Shown here one piece after another: positions 1 to 5,399 of a stretch of DNA of 5,399 bases; position 1 is the stretch's first letter, and every line of letters starts with the position of its first letter. Source of the stretch: an uncultured Propioniciclava sp. GTDB lineage: Bacteria; Actinomycetota; Actinomycetes; Propionibacteriales; Propionibacteriaceae. Both the position numbers and the translations under genes were made by a program. The stretch is taken from contig CALMPQ010000226.1 of assembly GCA_937872005.1 (NCBI GenBank), positions 1-5,399 of the forward strand. Direction: 5' to 3'. The notes under the pieces were generated by a model. That model saw nothing but the letters and a program-made list of their open reading frames with translations, did not search any database and was not told the origin of the DNA.

Positions 1-1194
1 CTCGGCGCCTTCGTCGCCGGCCACCTCGGCGACCGCCTGGGCCGCAAGATCATGTTGGTCATGACCCTGGTGCTCATGGGTGTGGCCACCGCGCTGATCG
101 GCGTCCTGCCGACCTACGCCCAGATCGGCGTGGCCGCGCCGATCCTGCTGATCATCCTCCGCGTGCTGCAGGGCTTCTCGGCCGGCGGCGAGTGGGGCGG
201 CGCGGCCCTCATGGCCGTCGAGCACGCCCCCGCCAACAAGCGCGGTCTCTTCGGTGGCTTCCCGCAGATCGGCGTGCCGCTGGGCATGCTGCTGGCCACC
301 GCGGTCCTCGCGATCCTGTCGGCCACCACGACCCAGGAGCAGTTCCTCGACTGGGGCTGGCGCATCCCGTTCCTGCTGTCGATCGCGCTCGTGTTCGTCG
401 GGTTCTGGATCCGTCGCGGCGTGCAGGAGTCCCCGGTCTTCCAGGAGATCAAGCAGGAGGACGAGCAGGTCCACCTGCCGCTGGTCCAGATGTTCCGCTA
501 CTCGGGCAAGCAGGTCGTGCAGGGTGCCCTCACCTTCGCCGGCAACAACGCCATGGGCTACATGATCACCGGCGGCTACATCCTCGCCTACGCCACCTCG
601 GTGCTGGGCATGAACCGCACCACGATCCTCAACATCATCACCGTGGCCGCCGCCGCCTGGATCGTCACCACCCTGTGGGGCGCCACCATGTCGGACAAGA
701 TCGGCCGCAAGCGCACGTTCCAGCTCGGCTTCATCGCCCAACTCATCTGGGTGGTCCCGATGTTCCTGCTCGTCGAACAGGGGCAGCCCATCTTCCTTGC
801 GATCGGCCTGCTGGTCATGACGATCGGCATGGGCATCACCTACGGCCCGATCTCGGCCACCTTCGTGGAGATGTTCCCGGCTCGCGTCCGCTACTCCGGC
901 GCCGGCATCACCTACGCGATCGGTGCCATCATCGGTGGCGCCTTCGCCCCCATGATCGCCACGGCACTCTTCGCAGCGTTCGGCACCAACATGGCCGTCG
1001 CCGGCTACCTCGGCGCCCTGTCGCTGATCGCGCTCCTCGCGGCCAGCACCCTCAAGGACCGCACGGGCCAGCCCCTCGACAAGGACGCCCACGACATCGA
1101 GGGCCAGGACCAGCTCGAGCAGGACCTCGCCGAGCACCCCGAGGAGTTCAAGGGCGCCCGCCCGGTCACCTTCGACCAGGACTCCGGTTACTGA
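1..1194 (+). CDS. MFS transporter, metabolite:H+ symporter (MHS) type, 5' end outside window
   Basis: Inner-membrane secondary transporter, probably importing an organic acid or aromatic acid with protons. The frame is open from base 1, so the start lies upstream; 397 residues are visible and the family is usually about 430-460 residues, so roughly the first one or two membrane helices are missing. Visible residues 7-16 (GHLGDRLGRK) are the MFS motif A of the loop between helices 2 and 3. Then come the MHS-like helix RVLQGFSAGGEWGG (about 54-67), WGWRIPFLLS (118-127) and ESPVF (143-147), all typical of the ProP/ShiA/KgtP group. A second, degenerate motif A (SDKIGRK, 231-237) sits in the central loop after helix 8. 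Many further hydrophobic segments follow, ending in a hydrophilic, acid-rich tail of about 45 residues. It precedes the catabolic genes by 28 bases, so it is probably co-transcribed and takes up the pathway substrate. The substrate itself is inference: hpa clusters of enterobacteria use a different MFS subfamily (HpaX). Confidence 0.93.
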   Translation, partial: LGAFVAGHLGDRLGRKIMLVMTLVLMGVATALIGVLPTYAQIGVAAPILLIILRVLQGFSAGGEWGGAALMAVEHAPANKRGLFGGFPQIGVPLGMLLATAVLAILSATTTQEQFLDWGWRIPFLLSIALVFVGFWIRRGVQESPVFQEIKQEDEQVHLPLVQMFRYSGKQVVQGALTFAGNNAMGYMITGGYILAYATSVLGMNRTTILNIITVAAAAWIVTTLWGATMSDKIGRKRTFQLGFIAQLIWVVPMFLLVEQGQPIFLAIGLLVMTIGMGITYGPISATFVEMFPARVRYSGAGITYAIGAIIGGAFAPMIATALFAAFGTNMAVAGYLGALSLIALLAASTLKDRTGQPLDKDAHDIEGQDQLEQDLAEHPEEFKGARPVTFDQDSGY

Positions 1195-1208
1195 CCGACC
1201 CACCACCA
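1191..1208 (+). repeat. Junction repeat, copy 1 (transporter stop / leader of fusion gene)
   Basis: CTGACCGACCCACCACCA spans the transporter stop codon and the bases before the AGGAGG. The same sequence, with four extra bases, recurs across the hpaE stop at 4265-4286. Both copies are followed by a purine-rich ribosome-binding site and the bases GACA. Confidence 0.5.
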
Positions 1209-1213
1209 GGAGG
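1208..1213 (+). promoter_or_regulatory. Ribosome-binding site of the FAH-RraA fusion gene
   Basis: AGGAGG, a full Shine-Dalgarno core, ends 9 bases before the ATG at 1223. It fixes that start; another ATG at 1227 is out of frame. Confidence 0.85.
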
Positions 1214-1222
1214 ACACAGGAA

Positions 1223-2716
1223 ATGGATGCCATCACCAGCACCGTCGGGCAGCGCCCCGGCAAGGTGATCGCCGTGCACCTGAGCTACCGCTCGCGTGCC
1301 GAGCAGCGCGGTCGGATCCCCGCCCACGCGTCGTACTTCCTCAAGACGTCGTCGTCGCTGTGCGGCCCCGGCGAGGTCGTGCGCCCCGAGGGCACCGAGC
1401 TGCTCGGCTTCGAGGGTGAGGTCGCCGCCGTCATCGGCACGACCGCGAAGGATGTCACCCCCGAGGACGGGTGGGCGCACGTCGGCTGGATCACGGCGTC
1501 CAACGACCTGGGCCTCCACGACCTGCGCAAGGCCGACCGCGGCTCCAACGTCCGCAGCAAGAGCGGCGACGGGTTCACCCCCGTCGGGCCCACGCTGCTG
1601 GACGCCCGCACGCTCGACCCGTCCGCCCTCCGGGTCCGCACGTGGCTGGACGGCGAGCTCGTCCAGGACGACTCGACCGCCGGGATGCTGTTCACGATCG
1701 GCGAGATGGTGGCCGACCTGTCGCGCTTCATGACCCTCGAGGTCGGCGACGTCATCCTGGTCGGGACGCCCGCCGGCGCCTCGGTCGCCCAGCCGGGGCA
1801 GCGCATCGAGGTCGAGGTGTCCTCCGACGCCGACCCCTCGGTCACCACGGGCCGGCTCGTGACCACCGTGGTGTCGGGCCCCGCCCTGGCGCCCTGGGGC
1901 AACCCGCCCGAGGTCGACGACGCGCAGCGCTCCGACGCGTGGGGCCACGAGGTCCGCACGACCGAGGAGCCGGCGGCGTTCGAGCTGACCGACGAGCTGC
2001 GCGAGCGGTTGGCGTCCGTGGCGGTGGCGACCCTGTCGTCGCAGCTGCGGCAGCGCGGCTACAACGAGGTCTCGATCGACGGCGTCCGCCCGCTGGCGGT
2101 CGGCAAGACGATGGTCGGGCGGGCCCGCACCCTGCGGTACGTGCCGTTCCGCCCCGACCAGTTCAAGGCGAAGGGCGGCGGTTTCAACGCCCAGAAGCGC
2201 GCGATCGACGACGTGGGCCCGGGTGAGGTGCTCGTCATGGACGCCCGCGGTGTCGAGAACGCGGGCACCCTCGGCGACATCCTGGCCCTGCGGGCCCAGG
2301 TCCGGGGCGCGGCGGGGATCGTGACCGACGGTTGCGTCCGTGACCACGCCCTCGTGGCGGCCCTCGACCTGCCCGTGTGGTCGGCCGGTGGCCCCCACCC
2401 GGCCGTCCTCGGCCGACGCCACATCCCGTGGGACACCGACGTCGACATCGCCTGCGGCGGTGCCCTCGTGCAGGTGGGCGACGTCATCGTCGGCGACGAC
2501 GACGGCGTCCTGGTGATCCCGCCCGCGCTCGTTGTCGAGGTCCTCGAGGCCAGCGAGCAGCAGGAGGCCGAGGAGGCCTTCATCGCCGAGATGGTGGCCG
2601 CCGGCGAGTCCGTCGACGGCCTCTACCCGCTGAACGCCGCCTGGCGCGAGAAGTACGAGCAGTGGCAGGCCGGGCGCACGGCGTCCGGCGCTGCGAACCA
2701 GACCGACGCGAACTGA
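1223..2716 (+). CDS. Bifunctional FAH-family isomerase/decarboxylase fused to RraA-like (class II aldolase-like) domain
   Basis: A 497-residue two-domain protein. Residues about 15-226 are a fumarylacetoacetate hydrolase fold: YFLK (38-41), the metal-binding E64-x-E66 with D95 in ASNDLGLHD, K113, GFTPVGP (117-123) and GTPAG (181-185). In the homoprotocatechuate pathway this family (HpaG/HpcE) decarboxylates 5-oxopent-3-ene-1,2,5-tricarboxylate and isomerises the product. After a polar linker (about 227-250), residues about 252-435 are an RraA-like domain with AGTLGD (347-352) and DGCVRD (369-374). D352, R373 and D374 have the spacing of the metal/substrate residues of class II 4-hydroxy-4-methyl-2-oxoglutarate aldolases, so the domain looks catalytic rather than a pure RNase E regulator. 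The C-terminal tail (about 436-497) is helical and charged. The gene lies 16 bases before hpaE and is evidently co-transcribed. The FAH assignment is firm; which step the RraA domain performs (OPET/oxaloacetate-type decarboxylation or a retro-aldol cleavage) is inference. E. coli HpaG is instead a tandem of two FAH domains. Confidence 0.93.
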   Translation: MDAITSTVGQRPGKVIAVHLSYRSRAEQRGRIPAHASYFLKTSSSLCGPGEVVRPEGTELLGFEGEVAAVIGTTAKDVTPEDGWAHVGWITASNDLGLHDLRKADRGSNVRSKSGDGFTPVGPTLLDARTLDPSALRVRTWLDGELVQDDSTAGMLFTIGEMVADLSRFMTLEVGDVILVGTPAGASVAQPGQRIEVEVSSDADPSVTTGRLVTTVVSGPALAPWGNPPEVDDAQRSDAWGHEVRTTEEPAAFELTDELRERLASVAVATLSSQLRQRGYNEVSIDGVRPLAVGKTMVGRARTLRYVPFRPDQFKAKGGGFNAQKRAIDDVGPGEVLVMDARGVENAGTLGDILALRAQVRGAAGIVTDGCVRDHALVAALDLPVWSAGGPHPAVLGRRHIPWDTDVDIACGGALVQVGDVIVGDDDGVLVIPPALVVEVLEASEQQEAEEAFIAEMVAAGESVDGLYPLNAAWREKYEQWQAGRTASGAANQTDAN

Positions 2717-2717
2717 A

Positions 2718-2724
2718 AGGAAGG
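2718..2724 (+). promoter_or_regulatory. Ribosome-binding site of hpaE
   Basis: AGGAAGG lies 8 bases before the ATG at 2733 and directly after the TGA of the preceding gene (2714-2716). The short purine-rich gap is typical of genes within one operon and supports this start. Confidence 0.8.
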
Positions 2725-2732
2725 AACCTCCC

Positions 2733-4268
2733 ATGACTGAGCGACCCCAGGGTCTTCCGGAGAAGATCCAGCACTACATCGGCGGCGCCCTCGTGGATGC
2801 CGCCTCGGGTGAGACGTTCGACGTGCTCACCCCCGAGACCAACGAGGTCTACATTCAGGCCGCGTCGGGCGACAAGGCCGACATCGATGCTGCGGTGGCG
2901 GCGGCCCGCGAGGCGTTCGACCACGGCCCGTGGCCGCGGATGAAGCCGCGCGAGCGCTGGCGCATCCTCAACCGCATCGCCGACCTGATCGAGCAGCAGG
3001 ACGCCAACCTGGCGGCCTTCGAGTCCTACGACACCGGCCTGCCGATCACGCAGGCCAAGGGCCAGGCGCGTCGGGCGGCGGAGAACTTCCGCTTCTTCGC
3101 CGACCTGATCGTCGCCCAGCGCGACGAGGCCTACAAGGTGCCGGGCATGCAGGTGAACTACGTCAACCGCAAGCCGGTCGGTGTCGCGGGGCTCATCACC
3201 CCGTGGAACACCCCGTTCATGCTGGAGAGTTGGAAGCTGGCCCCCGCGCTGGCGTCGGGCTGCACGGTGGTGCTCAAGCCCGCCGAGTTCACGCCGCTGT
3301 CGGCCTCGCTGTGGGTGAAGATCTTCGAGGAGGCGGGCCTGCCGAAGGGCGTGTTCAACATGGTGCACGGCTTCGGCGAGACCGCCGGCGACTCACTCGT
3401 CAAGCACGAGGACGTGAACCTCATCTCGTTCACCGGTGAGACCACGACCGGCCAGCTGATCTTCCGCAACTGCGCGGCCACCCTCAAGGGCATGTCGATG
3501 GAGCTGGGTGGCAAGAGCCCCGCGGTGATCTTCGACGACGCCGACTTCGATGCCGCCCTCGACTCGACCCTGTTCGGCGTGTTCTCGCTGAACGGCGAGC
3601 GGTGCACGGCGAGTTCGCGCATCCTCGTGCAACGCGGCCTCTACGACCGCTTCGTCGAGGCCTACGCCGAGCGCGCGAAGAAGGTCAAGGTCGGCAAGCC
3701 GTCCGACCCGACGACCGAGCTGGGCGCCCTGGTGCACCCCGAGCACTACGAGCGCGTGCTGGGCTACGTGGAGGCCGGCAAGGCCGAGGCGCGGCTGGTG
3801 GCCGGCGGCGGGCGTCCCGATGGATTCGGTGAGGGCAACTACCTGGCCCCGACCGTGTTCGCCGACGTCGACCGCACGGCTCGGATCTTCCAGGAGGAGA
3901 TCTTCGGCCCCGTCGTGGCGATCACGCCCTTCGACACCGAGGAGGAGGCCGTCGAGCTCGCCAACGACGTGAAGTACGGCCTGGCCGCCTACGTGTGGAC
4001 CTCCGACGTCCGTCGGGCCCACAACGTCAGCCACCAGATCGAGGCGGGCATGGTGTGGATCAACTCCCACAACGTGCGCGACCTGCGCAGCCCGTTCGGT
4101 GGGGTCAAGGCGTCCGGCCTCGGCAACGAGGGCGGCTACCGCTCGATCGACTTCTACACCGAGAGCCAGGCCGTCCACGTGACGCTCGGCGACGTGCACA
4201 CCACGCGCTTCGGCGCGACCGGCTACAGCGACAACGACCCGGCCCTGGCGGGCCCGGGTGCCCACTGA
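2733..4268 (+). CDS. hpaE: 5-carboxymethyl-2-hydroxymuconate semialdehyde dehydrogenase (HpaE), aldehyde dehydrogenase family
   Basis: Cytosolic NAD-dependent dehydrogenase of 511 residues, full length for the aldehyde dehydrogenase superfamily. In the homoprotocatechuate pathway it oxidises 5-carboxymethyl-2-hydroxymuconate semialdehyde, the HpaD product, to the diacid that then reaches the FAH enzyme. Visible landmarks: TPWN with N159 (oxyanion hole), LKPAE with K182 (cofactor ribose), FTGET (233-237), ELGGKSP with general base E257, NGERC with catalytic C291, QEEIFGPV with E389 and F391, and PFGGVKASGLGNEGG (454-468) near the C-terminus. All key residues are present. The family is certain from the sequence. 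The specific substrate rests on neighbours: hpaD directly downstream and the FAH gene upstream. A related semialdehyde or betaine-aldehyde-type dehydrogenase would look similar in isolation. Start chosen from the AGGAAGG site. Confidence 0.93.
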   Translation: MTERPQGLPEKIQHYIGGALVDAASGETFDVLTPETNEVYIQAASGDKADIDAAVAAAREAFDHGPWPRMKPRERWRILNRIADLIEQQDANLAAFESYDTGLPITQAKGQARRAAENFRFFADLIVAQRDEAYKVPGMQVNYVNRKPVGVAGLITPWNTPFMLESWKLAPALASGCTVVLKPAEFTPLSASLWVKIFEEAGLPKGVFNMVHGFGETAGDSLVKHEDVNLISFTGETTTGQLIFRNCAATLKGMSMELGGKSPAVIFDDADFDAALDSTLFGVFSLNGERCTASSRILVQRGLYDRFVEAYAERAKKVKVGKPSDPTTELGALVHPEHYERVLGYVEAGKAEARLVAGGGRPDGFGEGNYLAPTVFADVDRTARIFQEEIFGPVVAITPFDTEEEAVELANDVKYGLAAYVWTSDVRRAHNVSHQIEAGMVWINSHNVRDLRSPFGGVKASGLGNEGGYRSIDFYTESQAVHVTLGDVHTTRFGATGYSDNDPALAGPGAH

Positions 4269-4286
4269 CCGACCGATCCACCACCA
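4265..4286 (+). repeat. Junction repeat, copy 2 (hpaE stop / leader of hpaD)
   Basis: Matches all 18 bases of the copy at 1191-1208 but with GATC inserted after CTGACCGACC. It overlaps the hpaE stop codon (TGA at 4266-4268) and precedes the AAAGGAG site of hpaD. It may reflect shared ancestry of the gene junctions or chance in a short sequence. Confidence 0.5.
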
Positions 4287-4294
4287 TTCTGATC

Positions 4295-4301
4295 AAAGGA
4301 G
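4295..4301 (+). promoter_or_regulatory. Ribosome-binding site of hpaD
   Basis: AAAGGAG lies 7 bases before the ATG at 4309. It decides the start: an in-frame GTG at 4258 would overlap hpaE, lacks such a site and would add 17 residues (HHH, QRR and so on) unlike the family N-terminus. Confidence 0.8.
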
Positions 4302-4308
4302 ACAGACC

Positions 4309-4803
4309 ATGACCACCAACCTCAACCCTGCGTTCGACATCCTGCGCTGCGCCTACATGGAGCTCGTGGTGACCGACCTGGCGAAGTCGCGTGAGTTCTA
4401 CGTCGACGTGCTCGGCCTCGTCGTGACCGAGGAGGACGACGAGACCATCTACCTCCGCTCGCTGGAGGAGTTCATCCACCACAACCTGGTGCTCCGCAAG
4501 GGCCCCGTGGCCGCCGTGGCCGCGTTCTCGTTCCGCGTGCGGTCGGCCGCCGACGTCGATGCGGCCGAGGAGTACTACCGCGCCAAGGGCTGCCGCACCG
4601 AGCGCCGCAAGGACGGCTTCGTCAAGGGCATCGGCGACTCGGTGCGCGTGGAGGACCCGTTCGGCTTCCCGTACGAGTTCTTCCACGAGACCACCCACGT
4701 GGACCGCCTCGCCTGGAACTACGAGTTGTACGGCGCCGGCGCGCTCGTCCGCCTCGACCACTTCAACCAGGTCACCCCCGACGTGCCCGCGCACCGCGCG
4801 TAA
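4309..4803 (+). CDS. hpaD: N-terminal HpaD fragment ending at the premature TAA
   Basis: If translated as written, this gives 164 residues: the whole N-terminal vicinal-oxygen-chelate domain (about 10-130, with CAYMELVVTDLAKSREFY and the EEFIHHNLVL strand) plus the first strand of the catalytic domain, RLDHFNQV, which carries the first metal ligand H151 and N153. It stops inside the first helix of the catalytic module, so it has one of three metal ligands and would not be expected to be active alone. The start is supported by AAAGGAG seven bases upstream. This is the same locus as the interrupted hpaD entry, listed separately because an annotation taken literally would show two open reading frames. 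Confidence 0.6.
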   Translation: MTTNLNPAFDILRCAYMELVVTDLAKSREFYVDVLGLVVTEEDDETIYLRSLEEFIHHNLVLRKGPVAAVAAFSFRVRSAADVDAAEEYYRAKGCRTERRKDGFVKGIGDSVRVEDPFGFPYEFFHETTHVDRLAWNYELYGAGALVRLDHFNQVTPDVPAHRA

Positions 4804-5370
4804 ATGGAGGACCTGGGCTTCCGCGTGACCGAGGACATCAAGGACGAGGAGGGCACGACCTACGCCGCGTGGGTGGCCCGCAAGTCGACCGTGCACGACA
4901 CCGCGCTGACCGGTGGCGACGGCCCCCGCATGCACCACGTCGCGTTCTCGACCCACGAGAAGCACAACATCCTCTACATCTGCGACAAGATGGGCGCCCT
5001 GCGCATCTCGGACCGGATCGAGCGCGGCCCCGGCCGCCACGGCGTCAGCAACGCCTTCTACCTCTACATCCTCGACCCCGACGGCCACCGCGTGGAGATC
5101 TACACGCAGGACTACTACACCGGTGACCCCGACAACCCGACCGTGACCTGGGACGTCCACGACAACCAGCGCCGCGACTGGTGGGGCAACCCGGTCGTCC
5201 CGTCCTGGTACACCGAGGCGTCGCTCGTGCTCGACCTCGACGGCAACCCTCGGGAGGTCGTCAAGCGGACCGACAAGTCCGAGCTCGAGGCCACCATCGG
5301 CGCCGACGGGTTCAGCTACACCCGCAAGGGCGACACCACCGAGGGCTTCAAGCTGGGCAACCAGCTCTGA
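4804..5370 (+). CDS. hpaD: C-terminal HpaD fragment beginning with ATG directly after the TAA
   Basis: 188 residues in the same frame as the upstream fragment, starting at an ATG that abuts the TAA with no gap. It contains metal ligands H210 and E263 (numbered from 4309), proposed acid/base H196 in TVHDTALTGG, GPRMHHVAF, the ERGPGRHGVSNAFYLY segment and EIYTQDYYTGDP, followed by the C-terminal lid region (WDVHDNQRRDWWGNPVVPSWYTEA). No Shine-Dalgarno sequence precedes the ATG (4785-4800 is C-rich; the GGAGG at 4806-4810 is inside the coding sequence), so translation would need termination-reinitiation coupling. The methionine is an ordinary internal residue of the intact enzyme, which argues against an evolved separate gene. 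Confidence 0.5.
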   Translation: MEDLGFRVTEDIKDEEGTTYAAWVARKSTVHDTALTGGDGPRMHHVAFSTHEKHNILYICDKMGALRISDRIERGPGRHGVSNAFYLYILDPDGHRVEIYTQDYYTGDPDNPTVTWDVHDNQRRDWWGNPVVPSWYTEASLVLDLDGNPREVVKRTDKSELEATIGADGFSYTRKGDTTEGFKLGNQL

Positions 5371-5391
5371 GCGGCGTCCGCTGACGCCCGC
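5371..5391 (+). terminator. Possible hairpin directly after hpaD
   Basis: GCGGCGTC (5371-5378) can pair with GACGCCCGC (5383-5391) around a four-base CGCT loop, with one bulged C at 5389, giving eight base pairs. It starts immediately after the hpaD stop. No T-run follows within the eight bases left, so it is at best a U-less terminator or an intergenic stem affecting transcript ends; in such GC-rich DNA it could be chance. Confidence 0.3.
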
Positions 5392-5399
5392 GTGGCACC

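Larger units (their letters stand above)
4309..5370 (+). pseudogene. hpaD: 3,4-dihydroxyphenylacetate 2,3-dioxygenase (HpaD) gene interrupted by in-frame TAA
   Basis: Type I extradiol dioxygenase with two vicinal-oxygen-chelate domains; it opens the ring of homoprotocatechuate to 5-carboxymethyl-2-hydroxymuconate semialdehyde using Fe(II) or Mn(II). The single frame from 4309 to the TGA at 5368-5370 gives 353 codon positions, near the roughly 360 of the actinobacterial enzymes, but codon 165 (4801-4803) is TAA. Counting through it, the metal ligands H151, H210 and E263, the catalytic H196, and the active-site N153, R239, H244 and Y253 are all present, at a constant offset of 4 from the Brevibacterium fuscum enzyme as I remember it (H155, H214, E267, H200). 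The motif after the stop (MEDLGFRV) continues what precedes it (VPAHRA); relatives carry tyrosine here, so TAC to TAA is the simplest change. No frameshift or other decay is visible. The lesion could be a real recent nonsense mutation or a base-call error. The metal cannot be told from sequence. Confidence 0.85.

Noticed and set aside
1166..2734. 522-codon open frame on the minus strand opposite the FAH-RraA gene
   Set aside because: It is the antisense image of a GC-rich gene. Its translation is dominated by low-complexity Arg/Gly/Val/Asp runs with no family motif, while the plus strand has clear domains and a ribosome-binding site.
3393..4265. 290-codon minus-strand open frame opposite hpaE
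   Set aside because: Shadow of the aldehyde dehydrogenase codons; no motif and no supported start.
4258..4308. Upstream in-frame GTG start for hpaD overlapping the end of hpaE
   Set aside because: No ribosome-binding site before the GTG, the added residues do not look like the family N-terminus, and AAAGGAG is correctly placed for the ATG at 4309.
4801..4803. Programmed recoding of the hpaD stop (selenocysteine, pyrrolysine or readthrough)
   Set aside because: The codon is TAA, whereas selenocysteine uses TGA and pyrrolysine TAG. Relatives have an ordinary tyrosine here, and no obvious stimulatory structure is visible next to it. A point change or sequence error is simpler.
4105..5160. 351-codon open frame on the minus strand opposite hpaE/hpaD
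   Set aside because: Val/His/Gly/Ala-rich composition without recognisable motifs, fully covered by conserved plus-strand coding sequence; expected by-product of high GC.
5392..5399. GTG near the right edge as the start of a next gene
   Set aside because: Only eight bases remain, there is no Shine-Dalgarno sequence before it, and it abuts the candidate hairpin; nothing supports a start.
1..5399. CRISPR array, tRNA/rRNA gene, insertion sequence or phage element
   Set aside because: No regularly spaced repeats, tRNA-like cloverleaf, transposase motifs or terminal inverted repeats were seen; practically the whole window is occupied by catabolic coding sequence.

Overview
The window is a dense, single-direction (+ strand) piece of a catabolic operon from a high-GC bacterium. 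The strong G/C preference at third codon positions, the gene families and the close resemblance of the ring-cleavage enzyme to actinobacterial homoprotocatechuate dioxygenases (as I recall the Brevibacterium fuscum and Arthrobacter enzymes) point to an actinomycete. Genus cannot be read from this sequence. There is no gap over 300 bases: genes are separated by 28, 16 and 40 bases, two of them preceded by a clear AGGAGG-like and one by an AGGAAGG ribosome-binding site. No promoter or regulator gene is visible, so the transcription start lies upstream of the window.

Layout: (1) bases 1-1194, the C-terminal ~397 residues of a major facilitator transporter of the metabolite:H+ symporter (MHS) type, cut by the window edge; (2) 1223-2716, a two-domain fusion of a fumarylacetoacetate hydrolase (FAH) domain with an RraA-like / class II aldolase-like domain; (3) 2733-4268, an aldehyde dehydrogenase, best read as HpaE, 5-carboxymethyl-2-hydroxymuconate semialdehyde dehydrogenase; (4) 4309-5370, HpaD, 3,4-dihydroxyphenylacetate (homoprotocatechuate) 2,3-dioxygenase, interrupted by an in-frame TAA at 4801-4803; (5) a 29-base tail that can form a hairpin.

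Together the genes encode the meta-cleavage (homoprotocatechuate) route of 4-hydroxyphenylacetate or related aromatic catabolism: uptake of an organic acid by the transporter, extradiol ring cleavage (HpaD), oxidation of the semialdehyde (HpaE), then decarboxylation/isomerisation by the FAH domain. The RraA-like domain may perform an additional decarboxylation or retro-aldol step. The hydroxylase, hydratase (HpaH), CHM isomerase (HpaF) and a separate aldolase (HpaI) are not in the window.

The two points most worth a second look are the single nonsense codon that splits an otherwise intact hpaD between its metal ligands, and the FAH-RraA fusion, which differs from the tandem FAH-FAH architecture of enterobacterial HpaG.
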